A stretch of DNA of 20,804 bases from an uncultured Candidatus Soleaferrea sp. (GTDB taxonomy: Bacteria; Bacillota; Clostridia; Oscillospirales; Ruminococcaceae), in assembly GCA_934527325.1 (NCBI GenBank), contig CAKTAG010000013.1, positions 1 to 20,804 on the forward strand, read 5' to 3'. Each line of letters starts with the position of its first letter. Positions within the stretch are counted from its first letter, which is position 1. The notes beneath the pieces were generated by a model. It did not search any database, was not told the DNA's origin, and saw only the letters and a program-made list of their open reading frames with translations. Of the stretch, positions 7,912-15,257 are shown piece after piece. Both the position numbers and the translations under genes were made by a program.

Positions 7912-8772
7912 TTAACATTTAACAAGCATAGGGTTTAATATAATATTATAATTTTTATTAGCCGAAGCTATATCTTCTGATACTAAACCAACATATACAT
8001 CATTTATAAGTACTTCTTTACCATTTTCTCTGAGTACAAACTTATCTGGTTTAAAAGATACTACTATTTTTTCATTATTAATTGTTGTACACGGAATAAA
8101 CCTTATATGATATTTGGGAAAGTTTGCATCTATATTAACATTTTTATTTATAAATACATCTTTTATACTCTGTGGCAATATCTGTTTTATAGCGTTATAG
8201 TTACAAATCACAACTGGTGTAGATGAAAAAACATCACACAAAAAATTTCCAGTATCTACAAAACCTTTAAGTGTAACACATTTATTACCAATATAAATAT
8301 CTACAATATAATCTTTTAACTCTACAGGAACTTTCTTGGCTATAAATGTAAAAACATTTATTAAAAAATAAGCTATAAGTATAGAAATTATAAGTATAGG
8401 AGTTGATATATTAAAATATACCACACCATTTTTTATGCTCATACCTGGTGGATATATAAAAAACCACAATATCATCATTAAACCAGAGAACACAACATTG
8501 ATAGTTAAAAATATATAGTACTTTTTTAAAACTCCTTTTATGCCAAACAAAATTACAACCATTACAAAACAACATATTAATTTTGATATAATAATAGTAA
8601 TGAAAGCCAATTTGGGCAATAAAGATATTAACGAATAAAAACCTCCTACTAATGAAGCTATAAAAATATATTTTCTTTTTGTTTTATAGCTACCGTATTT
8701 AACCGTTAACAACAGCAAAAAATAATTTATTACTATATTTAAAGATATTAGTATATCTAAGTAAATTATCAC
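7912..8772 (-). CDS. spoIIGA: Sporulation sigma-E processing peptidase SpoIIGA
   Basis: A 286-residue membrane-embedded aspartic protease that activates pro-sigma-E at the sporulation septum after a signal from the forespore. The N-terminal half (about 1-145) holds four or five hydrophobic segments. The C-terminal half is the protease domain with the catalytic motif GFVDTGNFLCD, the active aspartate being D173, and a downstream STPVVI strand. Length is near the family norm. The start is GTG at 8772, with AAAGGAAAG about ten bases before. A small inverted repeat (GTTAATAA/TTATTAAC, 7890-7897 and 7909-7916) overlaps its stop codon ahead of sigE and might modulate the two genes relative to each other. 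The divergent promoter region carries a Spo0A box. Confidence 0.94.
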   Translation of the reverse strand: MIIYLDILISLNIVINYFLLLLTVKYGSYKTKRKYIFIASLVGGFYSLISLLPKLAFITIIISKLICCFVMVVILFGIKGVLKKYYIFLTINVVFSGLMMILWFFIYPPGMSIKNGVVYFNISTPILIISILIAYFLINVFTFIAKKVPVELKDYIVDIYIGNKCVTLKGFVDTGNFLCDVFSSTPVVICNYNAIKQILPQSIKDVFINKNVNIDANFPKYHIRFIPCTTINNEKIVVSFKPDKFVLRENGKEVLINDVYVGLVSEDIASANKNYNIILNPMLVKC

Positions 8773-8836
8773 ATTTTCGTCACTTTCCTTTTATTTTATT
8801 AAAAATAAAAAAATTTATATTTACCTTGTATATTTA

Positions 8837-8870
8837 ATTATAATGTTTGGTGCTTTAATATTATGTCGAA
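8837..8870 (-). promoter_or_regulatory. spoIIG promoter with Spo0A box
   Basis: On the minus strand TATAAT lies at 8842-8837. A perfect 0A box, TGTCGAA on + (8864-8870), reads TTCGACA on -, 21 bases upstream of the -10 box. There is no -35 hexamer at the normal 17-base distance (CATAAT instead). In B. subtilis the spoIIG promoter is sigma-A-dependent, activated by Spo0A, and has an over-long spacing with an 0A box at the -35 region, so this arrangement fits well. Transcription would start near 8830, about 58 bases before spoIIGA. Confidence 0.65.
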
Positions 8871-8967
8871 AATAAAATACAAAATAAAAAATTATGTAAC
8901 ATAAAAAAAATATTAAAATCATAAACATGTAAAAGTATGAGTTTATAATCTAATAGTTCGAAATTAA

Positions 8968-8985
8968 ACAATAACAATAACAATA
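8968..8985 (+). repeat. Triple ACAATA repeat in the spoIIGA/S1 intergenic region
   Basis: Three perfect tandem copies of ACAATA lie in the 361-base divergent region 8773-9133. Besides these and the spoIIG promoter, that region holds a TATAAT at 8945-8950 without a good -35 box and an A/T palindrome at 8984-9005 (AAATAAAAA/TTTTTATTT). I see no gene and no confident promoter for the S1 gene there. Confidence 0.5.
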
Positions 8986-9133
8986 AATAAAAAAATTTTT
9001 ATTTAAATTTAATAATTAATAAAATTTTCTACTGCTGACCTATCTACTCTTTAAGTAAAACACAATTACATTAATAAAAAATACTAAGCACTAACAAAAA
9101 ACATGGCTAAGAAATAAATTAGGAGGTTTTTAT

Positions 9134-10096
9134 ATGTTAACATATTACCCAGAAGGTTGGACAATAGATACTGCACCAAATAAATATTATCAAAAAAATT
9201 TACAAACTATTTACGACGCTTTTCAAGCAAAAAAAACTTTAGAAGCCAGAGCAACAGTATGTGATAGTTCACACAATTTAATTGTTGATTTAGGTTGTAT
9301 GAAAGGTATTATTCCCAGAGAAGATGTTGCTATTGGAATATCTGAAGGAACAACAAAAGATATTGCAATTATATCTAAAGTAAATAAACCTGTAGCATTT
9401 AAAATAGTAAACATAATTGCACCTGTAGGCGAAGAACCATATGCCATTTTATCTAGAAAAATACTACAAGAAGAATGTATGAAAAATTACATTTCATTAT
9501 TAAAACCAGGTGATATTATAGATGCCAAAATAACACATATGGAACCTTTTGGTTGTTTTGTAGATATTGGGTGTGGCATTCCTTCCCTTTTACCCATAGA
9601 TGCTATATCTGTATCTAGGATATCACATCCAAGCGACAGATTTAACATTGGAGAAAATATAAAAGCCGTTGTAAAAACAATAGATCACCTTGGCAGAGTA
9701 TGTTTATCTCACAAAGAACTTTTAGGTACATGGGAAGAAAATGCAAATTTATTTGAGATTGGTGAAACAGTAGCAGGTGTAGTAAGATCTGTTGAAGATT
9801 ATGGGATTTTTGTAGAGTTAACACCAAATTTAGCAGGCTTAGCTGAACCAAAAGAAAACGTTTACCCTGGCCAACAAGCTAGTGTATTTATTAAAAATTT
9901 AATACCAGATAAAATGAAAGTTAAGTTAATTATTGTAGATTCTTTTGAAGCAGGTTACAATAAAGATAATAATCAACATATACAATATTTTACAGAAGAT
10001 AATAGAATAGATTATTGGTGTTATTCCCCACCTAACAGTGAAAAATTAGTTGAAACAAATTTCAATGAACAATCAACAAATACTTATAGCATATAA
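9134..10096 (+). CDS. Three-S1-domain RNA-binding protein (ribosomal protein S1-like)
   Basis: A 320-residue protein with three S1 (OB-fold) RNA-binding repeats at roughly 36-112, 120-195 and 205-270. The second (DIIDAKITHMEPFGCFVDIG) and third (VAGVVRSVEDYGIFVELT) are clearest. It begins YYPEGWTIDTAPNKYY and has the block LSRKILQEECMKNYISLLKPGD. This overall form matches a protein I associate with Oscillospirales genomes, often labelled S1 RNA-binding protein or short S1. It is much shorter than the six-domain E. coli S1. It may help initiation or RNA turnover; the exact role is unknown. A consensus AGGAGG (9121-9126) precedes the ATG. It is divergent from spoIIGA and closed by a strong terminator at 10173. 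Confidence 0.85.
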   Translation: MLTYYPEGWTIDTAPNKYYQKNLQTIYDAFQAKKTLEARATVCDSSHNLIVDLGCMKGIIPREDVAIGISEGTTKDIAIISKVNKPVAFKIVNIIAPVGEEPYAILSRKILQEECMKNYISLLKPGDIIDAKITHMEPFGCFVDIGCGIPSLLPIDAISVSRISHPSDRFNIGENIKAVVKTIDHLGRVCLSHKELLGTWEENANLFEIGETVAGVVRSVEDYGIFVELTPNLAGLAEPKENVYPGQQASVFIKNLIPDKMKVKLIIVDSFEAGYNKDNNQHIQYFTEDNRIDYWCYSPPNSEKLVETNFNEQSTNTYSI

Positions 10097-10172
10097 TAGA
10101 ATGTATTGTTAAATATCACCATATTTGTGAATTGTTTGTTATATATAGTTGTATTTAACATTATTGCATACT

Positions 10173-10220
10173 ATAAAGCACATATATTTGTATAAAATAT
10201 ATGTGCTTTATATTGATGTT
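10173..10220 (+). terminator. Terminator after the S1 gene
   Basis: A perfect 17-pair stem (10173-10189 with 10195-10211; core AAAGCACATATATTT) with a five-base GTATA loop. The following T tract is short (ATTGATGTTTT). The -35 box of the next promoter begins within two bases of the stem end. Confidence 0.75.
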
Positions 10221-10241
10221 TTGAATTATACATGTTATAAT
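10213..10241 (+). promoter_or_regulatory. Promoter of the exported helical protein gene
   Basis: TTGATG (10213-10218), a 17-base spacer and TATAAT (10236-10241), with an extended TG at 10233-10234. Initiation would be near 10248, about 26 bases before the proposed ACG start. Confidence 0.7.
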
Positions 10242-10303
10242 TAATTTATTAAATCAAAAAGGATGTTTTTACAACGAAAAATAAAATAAAAAAATTTTTA
10301 TCT

Positions 10304-11122
10304 ATGTTGGTTATTTTTGTTTCCACTCTTTCTTTAATACCTTTTAATATTTTAGCTGTAAATCCATATAAACAAAAAGCAAATGCAATAGCAAATTACG
10401 GAAAAATATTAGCTGCACAACATAATACCAAAGCAAACCCAGAATGGGTAAAAATGTTAAACACTATATTTGAAAACTCTATATATAATAACAAACCTAG
10501 CTTTAAACAATTTACCAAAAAAACTGCAGATACACTAGAAATTAAAGAAAAAATTGATACAGCATTTAGAAAATTTGATATTGATTCTAATATTGTAGCT
10601 ACAACTACAGATGAAGAATCTGCTGCAATAATTAACAAATTAAAAAAAAGTATAATAATTTTTTTTAAAATTTATTCAGAAATTTTAAAAAGTGATGTAC
10701 GACAAATAAAAATTTTTATGTCTATAATACATGAATATAGAGATGGTAAAATTTCTTCAAATGCATTTTATTCTGTTGCTTGTCGTCATGCTACAGCTTT
10801 AGTATGGAACCGCTCTGAAAAAGAAAATATTCACATGAAATTAAACAATGCATCAAAATTGTTTAATAATTTTAATTTGCCACCAACAAAATTAGTAAAT
10901 GATTTTCGCGAAAAATACATTCTAGCCACAAAACAAGCCGAAAAATCAATACCACATATTGTAAACGATGTAGATTTTTATAATTCAATAGATTTTTCAA
11001 GTCTTTTAAACCTACAAAAAACTAGCAAAGAAAAAATTGATAAAATATTTGAAAAATATGAAAATACTATGAAATATAGTATAGAACAAATCGATAACGC
11101 GGTGCAAATATTAACTAACTAG
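10304..11122 (+). CDS. Hypothetical exported, mostly helical protein
   Basis: I do not recognise a family. From the first ATG (10304) the protein has 272 residues. It begins with a hydrophobic segment (MLVIFVSTLSLIPFNILA), followed by a lysine-rich, apparently all-helical region with few cysteines and no obvious catalytic motif. It lacks LPXTG, a lipobox and further membrane segments. The 10304 start has no ribosome site and lacks the basic n-region a signal peptide needs. The frame stays open upstream through residues KNKIKKFLS to an ACG codon at 10274, which sits 11 bases after AAAAAGG (10256-10262). So translation probably starts at 10274 (282 residues) with a full signal peptide. It has its own promoter and no partner genes. 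Function unknown; a sporulation or wall role is possible but unsupported. Confidence 0.7.
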   Translation: MLVIFVSTLSLIPFNILAVNPYKQKANAIANYGKILAAQHNTKANPEWVKMLNTIFENSIYNNKPSFKQFTKKTADTLEIKEKIDTAFRKFDIDSNIVATTTDEESAAIINKLKKSIIIFFKIYSEILKSDVRQIKIFMSIIHEYRDGKISSNAFYSVACRHATALVWNRSEKENIHMKLNNASKLFNNFNLPPTKLVNDFREKYILATKQAEKSIPHIVNDVDFYNSIDFSSLLNLQKTSKEKIDKIFEKYENTMKYSIEQIDNAVQILTN

Positions 11123-11202
11123 CATTATTTAACATTGGTAAAAATTTGTATTTGCATTAATTATTCACAATTTTATTTCAATATCTTTATTTTAATCGCT
11201 AA

Positions 11203-11367
11203 CTATATATTAAATTGTTCTTTGCACTTTATATATTGTGCCACTAAAAAATAATTAATTATATCTTTACCATCTAACCCTGTAAACGCCATTAATTCAT
11301 CATATAAATAACTACTACCTTCAACATAAACATACGAAGTATTTAATTCCACGGCCGTTTTATAAAA
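11203..11367 (-). pseudogene. C-terminal fragment of an unidentified protein
   Basis: On the minus strand an open frame of 54 codons runs from just after a TAA (11368-11370) to TAG (11203-11205). It reads as natural protein (VYVEGSSYLYDELMAFTG, then DIINYFLVAQYIKCKEQF), yet has no ATG start or ribosome site; the first possible start is a GTG at 11352. The length, the lack of initiation signals and the flanking repeats suggest the 3' remnant of a longer gene. I cannot name the family. It lies in the 610-base gene-poor stretch 11123-11732. Confidence 0.4.
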
Positions 11368-11435
11368 TTAAATACAAGAAATAAGTTGCAATAAAGTGTT
11401 GTCATTCAATCAGGCTCGTTTCATAAAATCAAATA
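11353..11435. repeat. Imperfect direct repeat flanking relic DNA
   Basis: GGCCGTTTTATAAAATTAAATA (about 11353-11374) recurs as a diverged copy at about 11413-11435 (GGCTCGTTTCATAAAATC). The two copies are about 60 bases apart, just beside the coding fragment and the terminator. The pattern suggests a duplication or the edge of a decayed mobile or repeated element. No transposase is present. Confidence 0.4.
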
Positions 11436-11485
11436 GACTGCTGCAAGGTAAATGTATTTCATCTGCCAACAGTCTATTTTTTATT
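11431..11485. terminator. Bidirectional terminator in the relic region
   Basis: AAATAGACTG (11431-11440) pairs with CAGTCTATTT (11470-11479). An inner stem GGTAAATG/CATCTGCC sits above a bulge. On + it runs into TTTTTTATTG. On - it is followed by a T-rich stretch and begins with the TAG stop of a 22-codon open frame (11474-11542) ending in ERYIKQNNNKK. That frame may be the tail of another decayed minus-strand gene. Confidence 0.7.
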
Positions 11486-11576
11486 GTTATTTTGTTTAAT
11501 ATAACGCTCAAACATAGTTCTTGCATATAGAGTATTGTAACTCTACAAAATTAGTATAAAATTTATTTAAACGTCA

Positions 11577-11605
11577 TTTACAATTTATTATAAATTTGCT
11601 ATACT
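11577..11605 (+). promoter_or_regulatory. Promoter of the yqzL-recO-dnaN-rlbA-recF operon
   Basis: TTTACA (11577-11582), a 17-base spacer and TATACT (11600-11605). Initiation near 11612 leaves a leader of about 120 bases before yqzL. No riboswitch or strong hairpin is seen in that leader. Confidence 0.65.
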
Positions 11606-11732
11606 TTATGTAACGATTTTAATGTGTAAAATATTTTGGTATATGTGGTTATATTTTCAGGTAATATAAACTCTAATTTATTACAAAAATAAATATATAT
11701 ATTATTTTTGTTTTTATGGAGGTTTAATTATT

Positions 11733-11876
11733 ATGAAAGTAGATGAAGCATGGAACCAATTTACAAAAACGGGGTTAATTCAAAAATATATAGAATATAA
11801 AAATCTTTGTAGGGAGCAAAAAAAAGGTGTTGATTTTAACAGAGGGAATAATAACGAAAACAATAAACATAGGTGA
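11733..11876 (+). CDS. yqzL: YqzL-like small protein overlapping recO
   Basis: A 47-codon gene with a strong TGGAGG (11718-11723) and ATG at 11733. It encodes MKVDEAWNQFTKTGLIQKY, followed by a hydrophilic Asn/Lys-rich tail. In Bacillus and many Clostridia a YqzL-family protein of about this length, with an aromatic residue then TG and a short helix, is encoded directly before recO. Position and N-terminal pattern (W-x2-F-x2-TG-x-I-x2-Y) support the call. The last 50 bases overlap recO in another frame, which suggests translational coupling. Function of the family is not known. A domain search with the short sequence would settle the assignment. Confidence 0.7.
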   Translation: MKVDEAWNQFTKTGLIQKYIEYKNLCREQKKGVDFNRGNNNENNKHR

Positions 11877-12591
11877 TAACAATAAATTACTTACAATTTT
11901 AACAAGGGACCAAGGTATAATATATGCTTTTTTAAATAACTGTAAAAAAATTAACAGCAAAACACTTGCCGCATCTGAGATGTTATGTTATTGTAAATTT
12001 GTTATTTTTAAAAATAAAGAAAAATATTCTATAAATGAAGTTCAATTATTAAAACAATTCACCAATATACGGCAAGATGTAGAAAAATTATCAATGGGGT
12101 GTTATATGGCTCAATTGGTAAATGAATTAGCTGGTGAAGTACAATATTCAGAGGAATATTTAAGGCTTATTTTAAACTCGCTTTATGTTTTAGACGAAAA
12201 TAAAAAAGATATGTTACTAATAAAAAGTGTAGTTGAGTTAAAAATCGCTGCCATTTCAGGTTATATGCCAAATTTAATTTGTTGTTCAAAATGTTCCTCT
12301 ACTTGCAGTAGTTCTGGTTTTGTTTTTCTTATGTCTGGTGAATTAGTTTGTAAAAAATGTTTTAATAATGGCAATTACACAACGGGTACTTTTATTACAC
12401 TTGGTGTACTAAAAGCAATGCGGCATATAATATATTCTAATGTATCTAAAATTTATTCATTTACGCTTTCCAATGAAGATACTTTAATATTATATAAATT
12501 AACAGAGAATTACTTATTATATAAAACAGACCTTAACCTTTCAACATTAAAATACTTAACAACTATAATTTCAAAAAATAAAATTAAGTAA
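11827..12591 (+). CDS. recO: DNA repair protein RecO
   Basis: A 254-residue recombination mediator that, with RecR, loads RecA onto SSB-coated single-stranded DNA in RecFOR gap repair and anneals strands. The N-terminal OB domain has the typical opening LTEGIITKTINIGDNNKLL and the DQGIIYAF strand; a helical domain follows. A zinc site is made of CSKC (153-156) and CKKC (175-178). Length is normal. The start is GTG at 11827, placed by TAGGGAG (11808-11814) about 12 bases upstream, inside yqzL. era, a common partner, is absent upstream; instead dnaN follows after 44 bases, so RecO and RecF are encoded in one cluster. Confidence 0.93.
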   Translation: MLILTEGIITKTINIGDNNKLLTILTRDQGIIYAFLNNCKKINSKTLAASEMLCYCKFVIFKNKEKYSINEVQLLKQFTNIRQDVEKLSMGCYMAQLVNELAGEVQYSEEYLRLILNSLYVLDENKKDMLLIKSVVELKIAAISGYMPNLICCSKCSSTCSSSGFVFLMSGELVCKKCFNNGNYTTGTFITLGVLKAMRHIIYSNVSKIYSFTLSNEDTLILYKLTENYLLYKTDLNLSTLKYLTTIISKNKIK

Positions 12592-12635
12592 AGTTTACAC
12601 ACAATTGATGTACAATAAAAGGAAGGAATATAAAA

Positions 12636-13754
12636 ATGAAAATAGTATGTGACAAAAAATTATTAACAGCAGCTGTAACAAATGTTTGTAGAGCTGTTTC
12701 GGCTAAATCAACAATACCAGTTTTAGAAGGTGTACATATTATTGCAAATGGTAACCAAGTCACATTATCTGGTTACGATTTAGAAATGGGTATAAAAACA
12801 ACTATTGATGCAACAATATATAAGGCTGGCACGGTTGTTTTGAACGCTAAGTTATTTTCAGAGATTGTAAGAAAAATGCCTATGGATGAAATATCTATTG
12901 TAGTAGATAACAAAAATGTAGCAGTAATAAGTTCAGGTATAACTCAATTTTCTATTTCGGCACAAGATAGTTCAGAATACCCGGAAATGCCAGTTTTAGA
13001 TAATAGTGATTACATATACGTTGCTGCCGGAGAATTAAAAAGTATGATAGATCAAACACTTTTTGCAGTATCTGTAAACGATAGCAAACCAGTACATATG
13101 GGTTCTTTAATAGAGTGCGATAATGGTTATATAACAATGGTTTCGGTAGATGGTGTAAGGCTAGCTTTAAAACGTTCTAAAATAAATTATAATGGTAAAA
13201 AATCGTTTGTTGTTCCTGGTAAAACTCTTTCAGAAATATCTAAGTTAATAAATGATAGTGATAAAATTGTAAAGATTAGTGCATCTAATAAACATGTTGT
13301 TTTTGAAATAGAAGGTTATACTGTAATATCTAGGCTTTTAGAAGGCGATTTCTTAGATTATAAAACAGCTATTCCGCAAACTAATACCACAGAAGTTGTA
13401 GTGTTAGTAAAAGATTTAATAGAAAGTATAGAAAGAACATCATTGGTAATATTTGATAAGTTGAAAGCACCTATCAAATTAGTATTAGAAGAAGATGTTA
13501 TAAAATTTTATTGTCAATCGCCTACTGGCAATTCTTACGATGAGCTTGCTTGCAAAATAAATGGAGCTAATTTTGAAATAGGTTTTAATAGTAAAATTAT
13601 GCTAGATGCATTAAAAGTAATAAATGATGAAAAAGTAAAATTATTATTCAACGGAGCTTTAAGCCCTATGAAGATTGTTCCAGTTGATGGTGATGAATTT
13701 ATATTTTTAATATTACCGGTGAGGTTAAAAAATGATGATAAGGCAGAAGATTGA
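12636..13754 (+). CDS. dnaN: DNA polymerase III sliding clamp, beta subunit
   Basis: A 372-residue beta clamp, the ring that tethers the replicative polymerase to DNA and docks many repair proteins. It starts MKIVCDKKLLTAAVTNVCRAVSAKSTIPVLEGV. Three topologically equal domains can be followed, with blocks such as SEYPEMPVL, VSVDGVRLALKRSK and the C-terminal clamp strand FIFLILPVRLK. A strong AAGGAAGGA precedes the ATG. The frequent upstream neighbour dnaA is missing; recO takes that place. The 3' end overlaps the S4 gene by 23 bases, implying translational coupling. The end of the protein (NDDKAED) extends a few residues past the usual LPVR terminus. Confidence 0.97.
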   Translation: MKIVCDKKLLTAAVTNVCRAVSAKSTIPVLEGVHIIANGNQVTLSGYDLEMGIKTTIDATIYKAGTVVLNAKLFSEIVRKMPMDEISIVVDNKNVAVISSGITQFSISAQDSSEYPEMPVLDNSDYIYVAAGELKSMIDQTLFAVSVNDSKPVHMGSLIECDNGYITMVSVDGVRLALKRSKINYNGKKSFVVPGKTLSEISKLINDSDKIVKISASNKHVVFEIEGYTVISRLLEGDFLDYKTAIPQTNTTEVVVLVKDLIESIERTSLVIFDKLKAPIKLVLEEDVIKFYCQSPTGNSYDELACKINGANFEIGFNSKIMLDALKVINDEKVKLLFNGALSPMKIVPVDGDEFIFLILPVRLKNDDKAED

Positions 13755-13953
13755 TGGTGAATATATAAAATTGGGCCAGTTGTTAAAATTAGTAGGGTTT
13801 GCAGAAACTGGTGTACAAGCCAAATATGCAATTCAAAATGGTGAAGTTTTAGTAAATCAAAAAGTTTGCAATAATCGAGGTAAAAAACTTTATAACGGAG
13901 ATTTAGTAAAATATAAAGATATAGTTATAGAGGTTTTGGTTGATGTTAGTTAA
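13732..13953 (+). CDS. rlbA: S4-domain RNA-binding protein YaaA/RlbA
   Basis: A 73-residue protein that is a single S4 RNA-binding domain (KLGQLLKLVGFAETGVQAK, GEVLVNQKVCNNRGKKLYNGD). A small S4 gene between dnaN and recF is a conserved arrangement in Bacillota; the protein is linked to ribosome or RNA binding, but its exact function is not settled. It starts inside dnaN (ATG at 13732 or 13735, GAGG at 13721-13724) and overlaps recF at its end, so three consecutive genes are translationally coupled. Confidence 0.9.
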   Translation: MMIRQKIDGEYIKLGQLLKLVGFAETGVQAKYAIQNGEVLVNQKVCNNRGKKLYNGDLVKYKDIVIEVLVDVS

Positions 13954-15097
13954 AGATTGTATTTTAACCAATCAATCACCTGTAAAAAAATTAAATATTT
14001 ATAATTTTAGAAATATTAAAAATCTATGTTTTTGCCCAGGAAAAGGGTTGAATATAATTTACGGAGATAATGCACGCGGTAAAACAAATTTAATAGAATC
14101 TATATGGATGTTTACTGGTGAAAAAAGTTTTAGAAAAGCAAAAGAATCTCAACTTATTTTGTTTGGCGAAAAAAATGCTAGGTTAGATTTGGAATTTTTT
14201 GCAGAGTCTAGAATACAAAATTCAACTATTAAGTTCATACCACAAAAAGAGATTTTTTTGAATAAATGCAAAATTGAAAAATTAATGGATTTTATAGGCA
14301 TTTTTACATCTATTGTATTTTCACCAGAAGACCTAACCTTAATTAAAGGTGGGCCACAGAGACGTAGAAATTTTTTAAATGTTGCAATAAGTCAAGTTAA
14401 ACCCAAATATTCAAAATTAATGTTAGAATACACTAAAATATTAATACAGCGAAACGCATTGTTAAAAGATATTTTTAAATACCATTCTTTATTAGAAACA
14501 CTAGATGTTTGGGATACTGTTTTTATAAAAATAGCAGCTAGCATAACTAAATACAGGTTAAAATACATAAAAGCGTTACTGCCAATTGTAAAAGAAATTT
14601 ATGGTAAAATAACAGAAAAAAAAGAAAAATTAGAAATTAAATATGTTACATCTATTAATTTACCTATTGATATTGATTTTGAAGAGCTTGTAAATTATTT
14701 CACCAAAAAAATAATCTCTAATAGAAATATTGATATAAAAATGGGTTATACTCAATTTGGTCCACATAGAGACGATTTTGATATTACTATTAATAACCTA
14801 ATAGCTAAAAATTTTGCTTCTCAAGGTCAACAACGCAGTATTGTTTTAGCTTTAAAGTTAGCTGAAGCAGAAATATTAAAAAATTTAGCAAATAAAAATC
14901 CCGTTATATTATTAGATGATGTTATGAGTGAATTAGATAGTAACAGGAAAAAATATATTTTAGATAGTTTAAAAAATTCACAGTGTTTTATAACTTGTTG
15001 TGATAAAGCTTATTTTAAAAATGTTACGTGTGAAAATGAAATGGTATTATATAAAATTGATGATTTAATTGATAATAAAAATTTTACAGTAGTTTAA
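13943..15097 (+). CDS. recF: DNA replication and repair protein RecF
   Basis: An SMC/ABC-like ATPase of 384 residues that binds gapped DNA and helps RecOR load RecA. It has Walker A GDNARGKT (about 41-48), the ABC signature ASQGQQRS (about 292-299) and Walker B ILLDDVMSELD (about 322-332). The family block FGPHRDDF lies just before the signature. I choose the ATG at 13943 over an upstream TTG at 13940, since AGAGG (13929-13933) is well spaced for either and ATG is stronger. It overlaps the S4 gene by 11 bases. gyrB, a common downstream partner, is absent; the operon ends at the terminator near 15194. Confidence 0.96.
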   Translation: MLVKDCILTNQSPVKKLNIYNFRNIKNLCFCPGKGLNIIYGDNARGKTNLIESIWMFTGEKSFRKAKESQLILFGEKNARLDLEFFAESRIQNSTIKFIPQKEIFLNKCKIEKLMDFIGIFTSIVFSPEDLTLIKGGPQRRRNFLNVAISQVKPKYSKLMLEYTKILIQRNALLKDIFKYHSLLETLDVWDTVFIKIAASITKYRLKYIKALLPIVKEIYGKITEKKEKLEIKYVTSINLPIDIDFEELVNYFTKKIISNRNIDIKMGYTQFGPHRDDFDITINNLIAKNFASQGQQRSIVLALKLAEAEILKNLANKNPVILLDDVMSELDSNRKKYILDSLKNSQCFITCCDKAYFKNVTCENEMVLYKIDDLIDNKNFTVV

Positions 15098-15193
15098 TTT
15101 TTTATTTTAAGTAATGATTTTTTACCAAATTTTATAATTAGCAATACTAATTAACCACAAGCTTTATAGAGAGTGTGAGTAAAAATTATTGTT

Positions 15194-15249
15194 GCAAAAA
15201 AAATTCCTTCTATGGTATTTTATACTCTGCCATAGAAGGAATTTTTTGC
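15194..15249. terminator. Bidirectional terminator between recF and the metalloprotease gene
   Basis: GC-A-tract-ATTCCTTCTATGG (15194-15215) pairs with CCATAGAAGGAAT and a T tract (15230-15249) around a 14-base loop. The stem has about 20 pairs with two extra A residues on the left arm. A/T tracts on both sides make it work for recF (+) and the convergent protease gene (-). Confidence 0.9.
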
Positions 15250-15257
15250 ATTTATTG

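Noticed and set aside
8955..8964. Second possible Spo0A box (AGTTCGAAAT)
   Set aside because: Too many differences from TGTCGAA and too far from the -10 element to claim.
11161..11169. TTATTCACA resembling a DnaA box near dnaN
   Set aside because: A single match with no cluster, no dnaA and no unwinding-element pattern; expected by chance in A/T-rich DNA.
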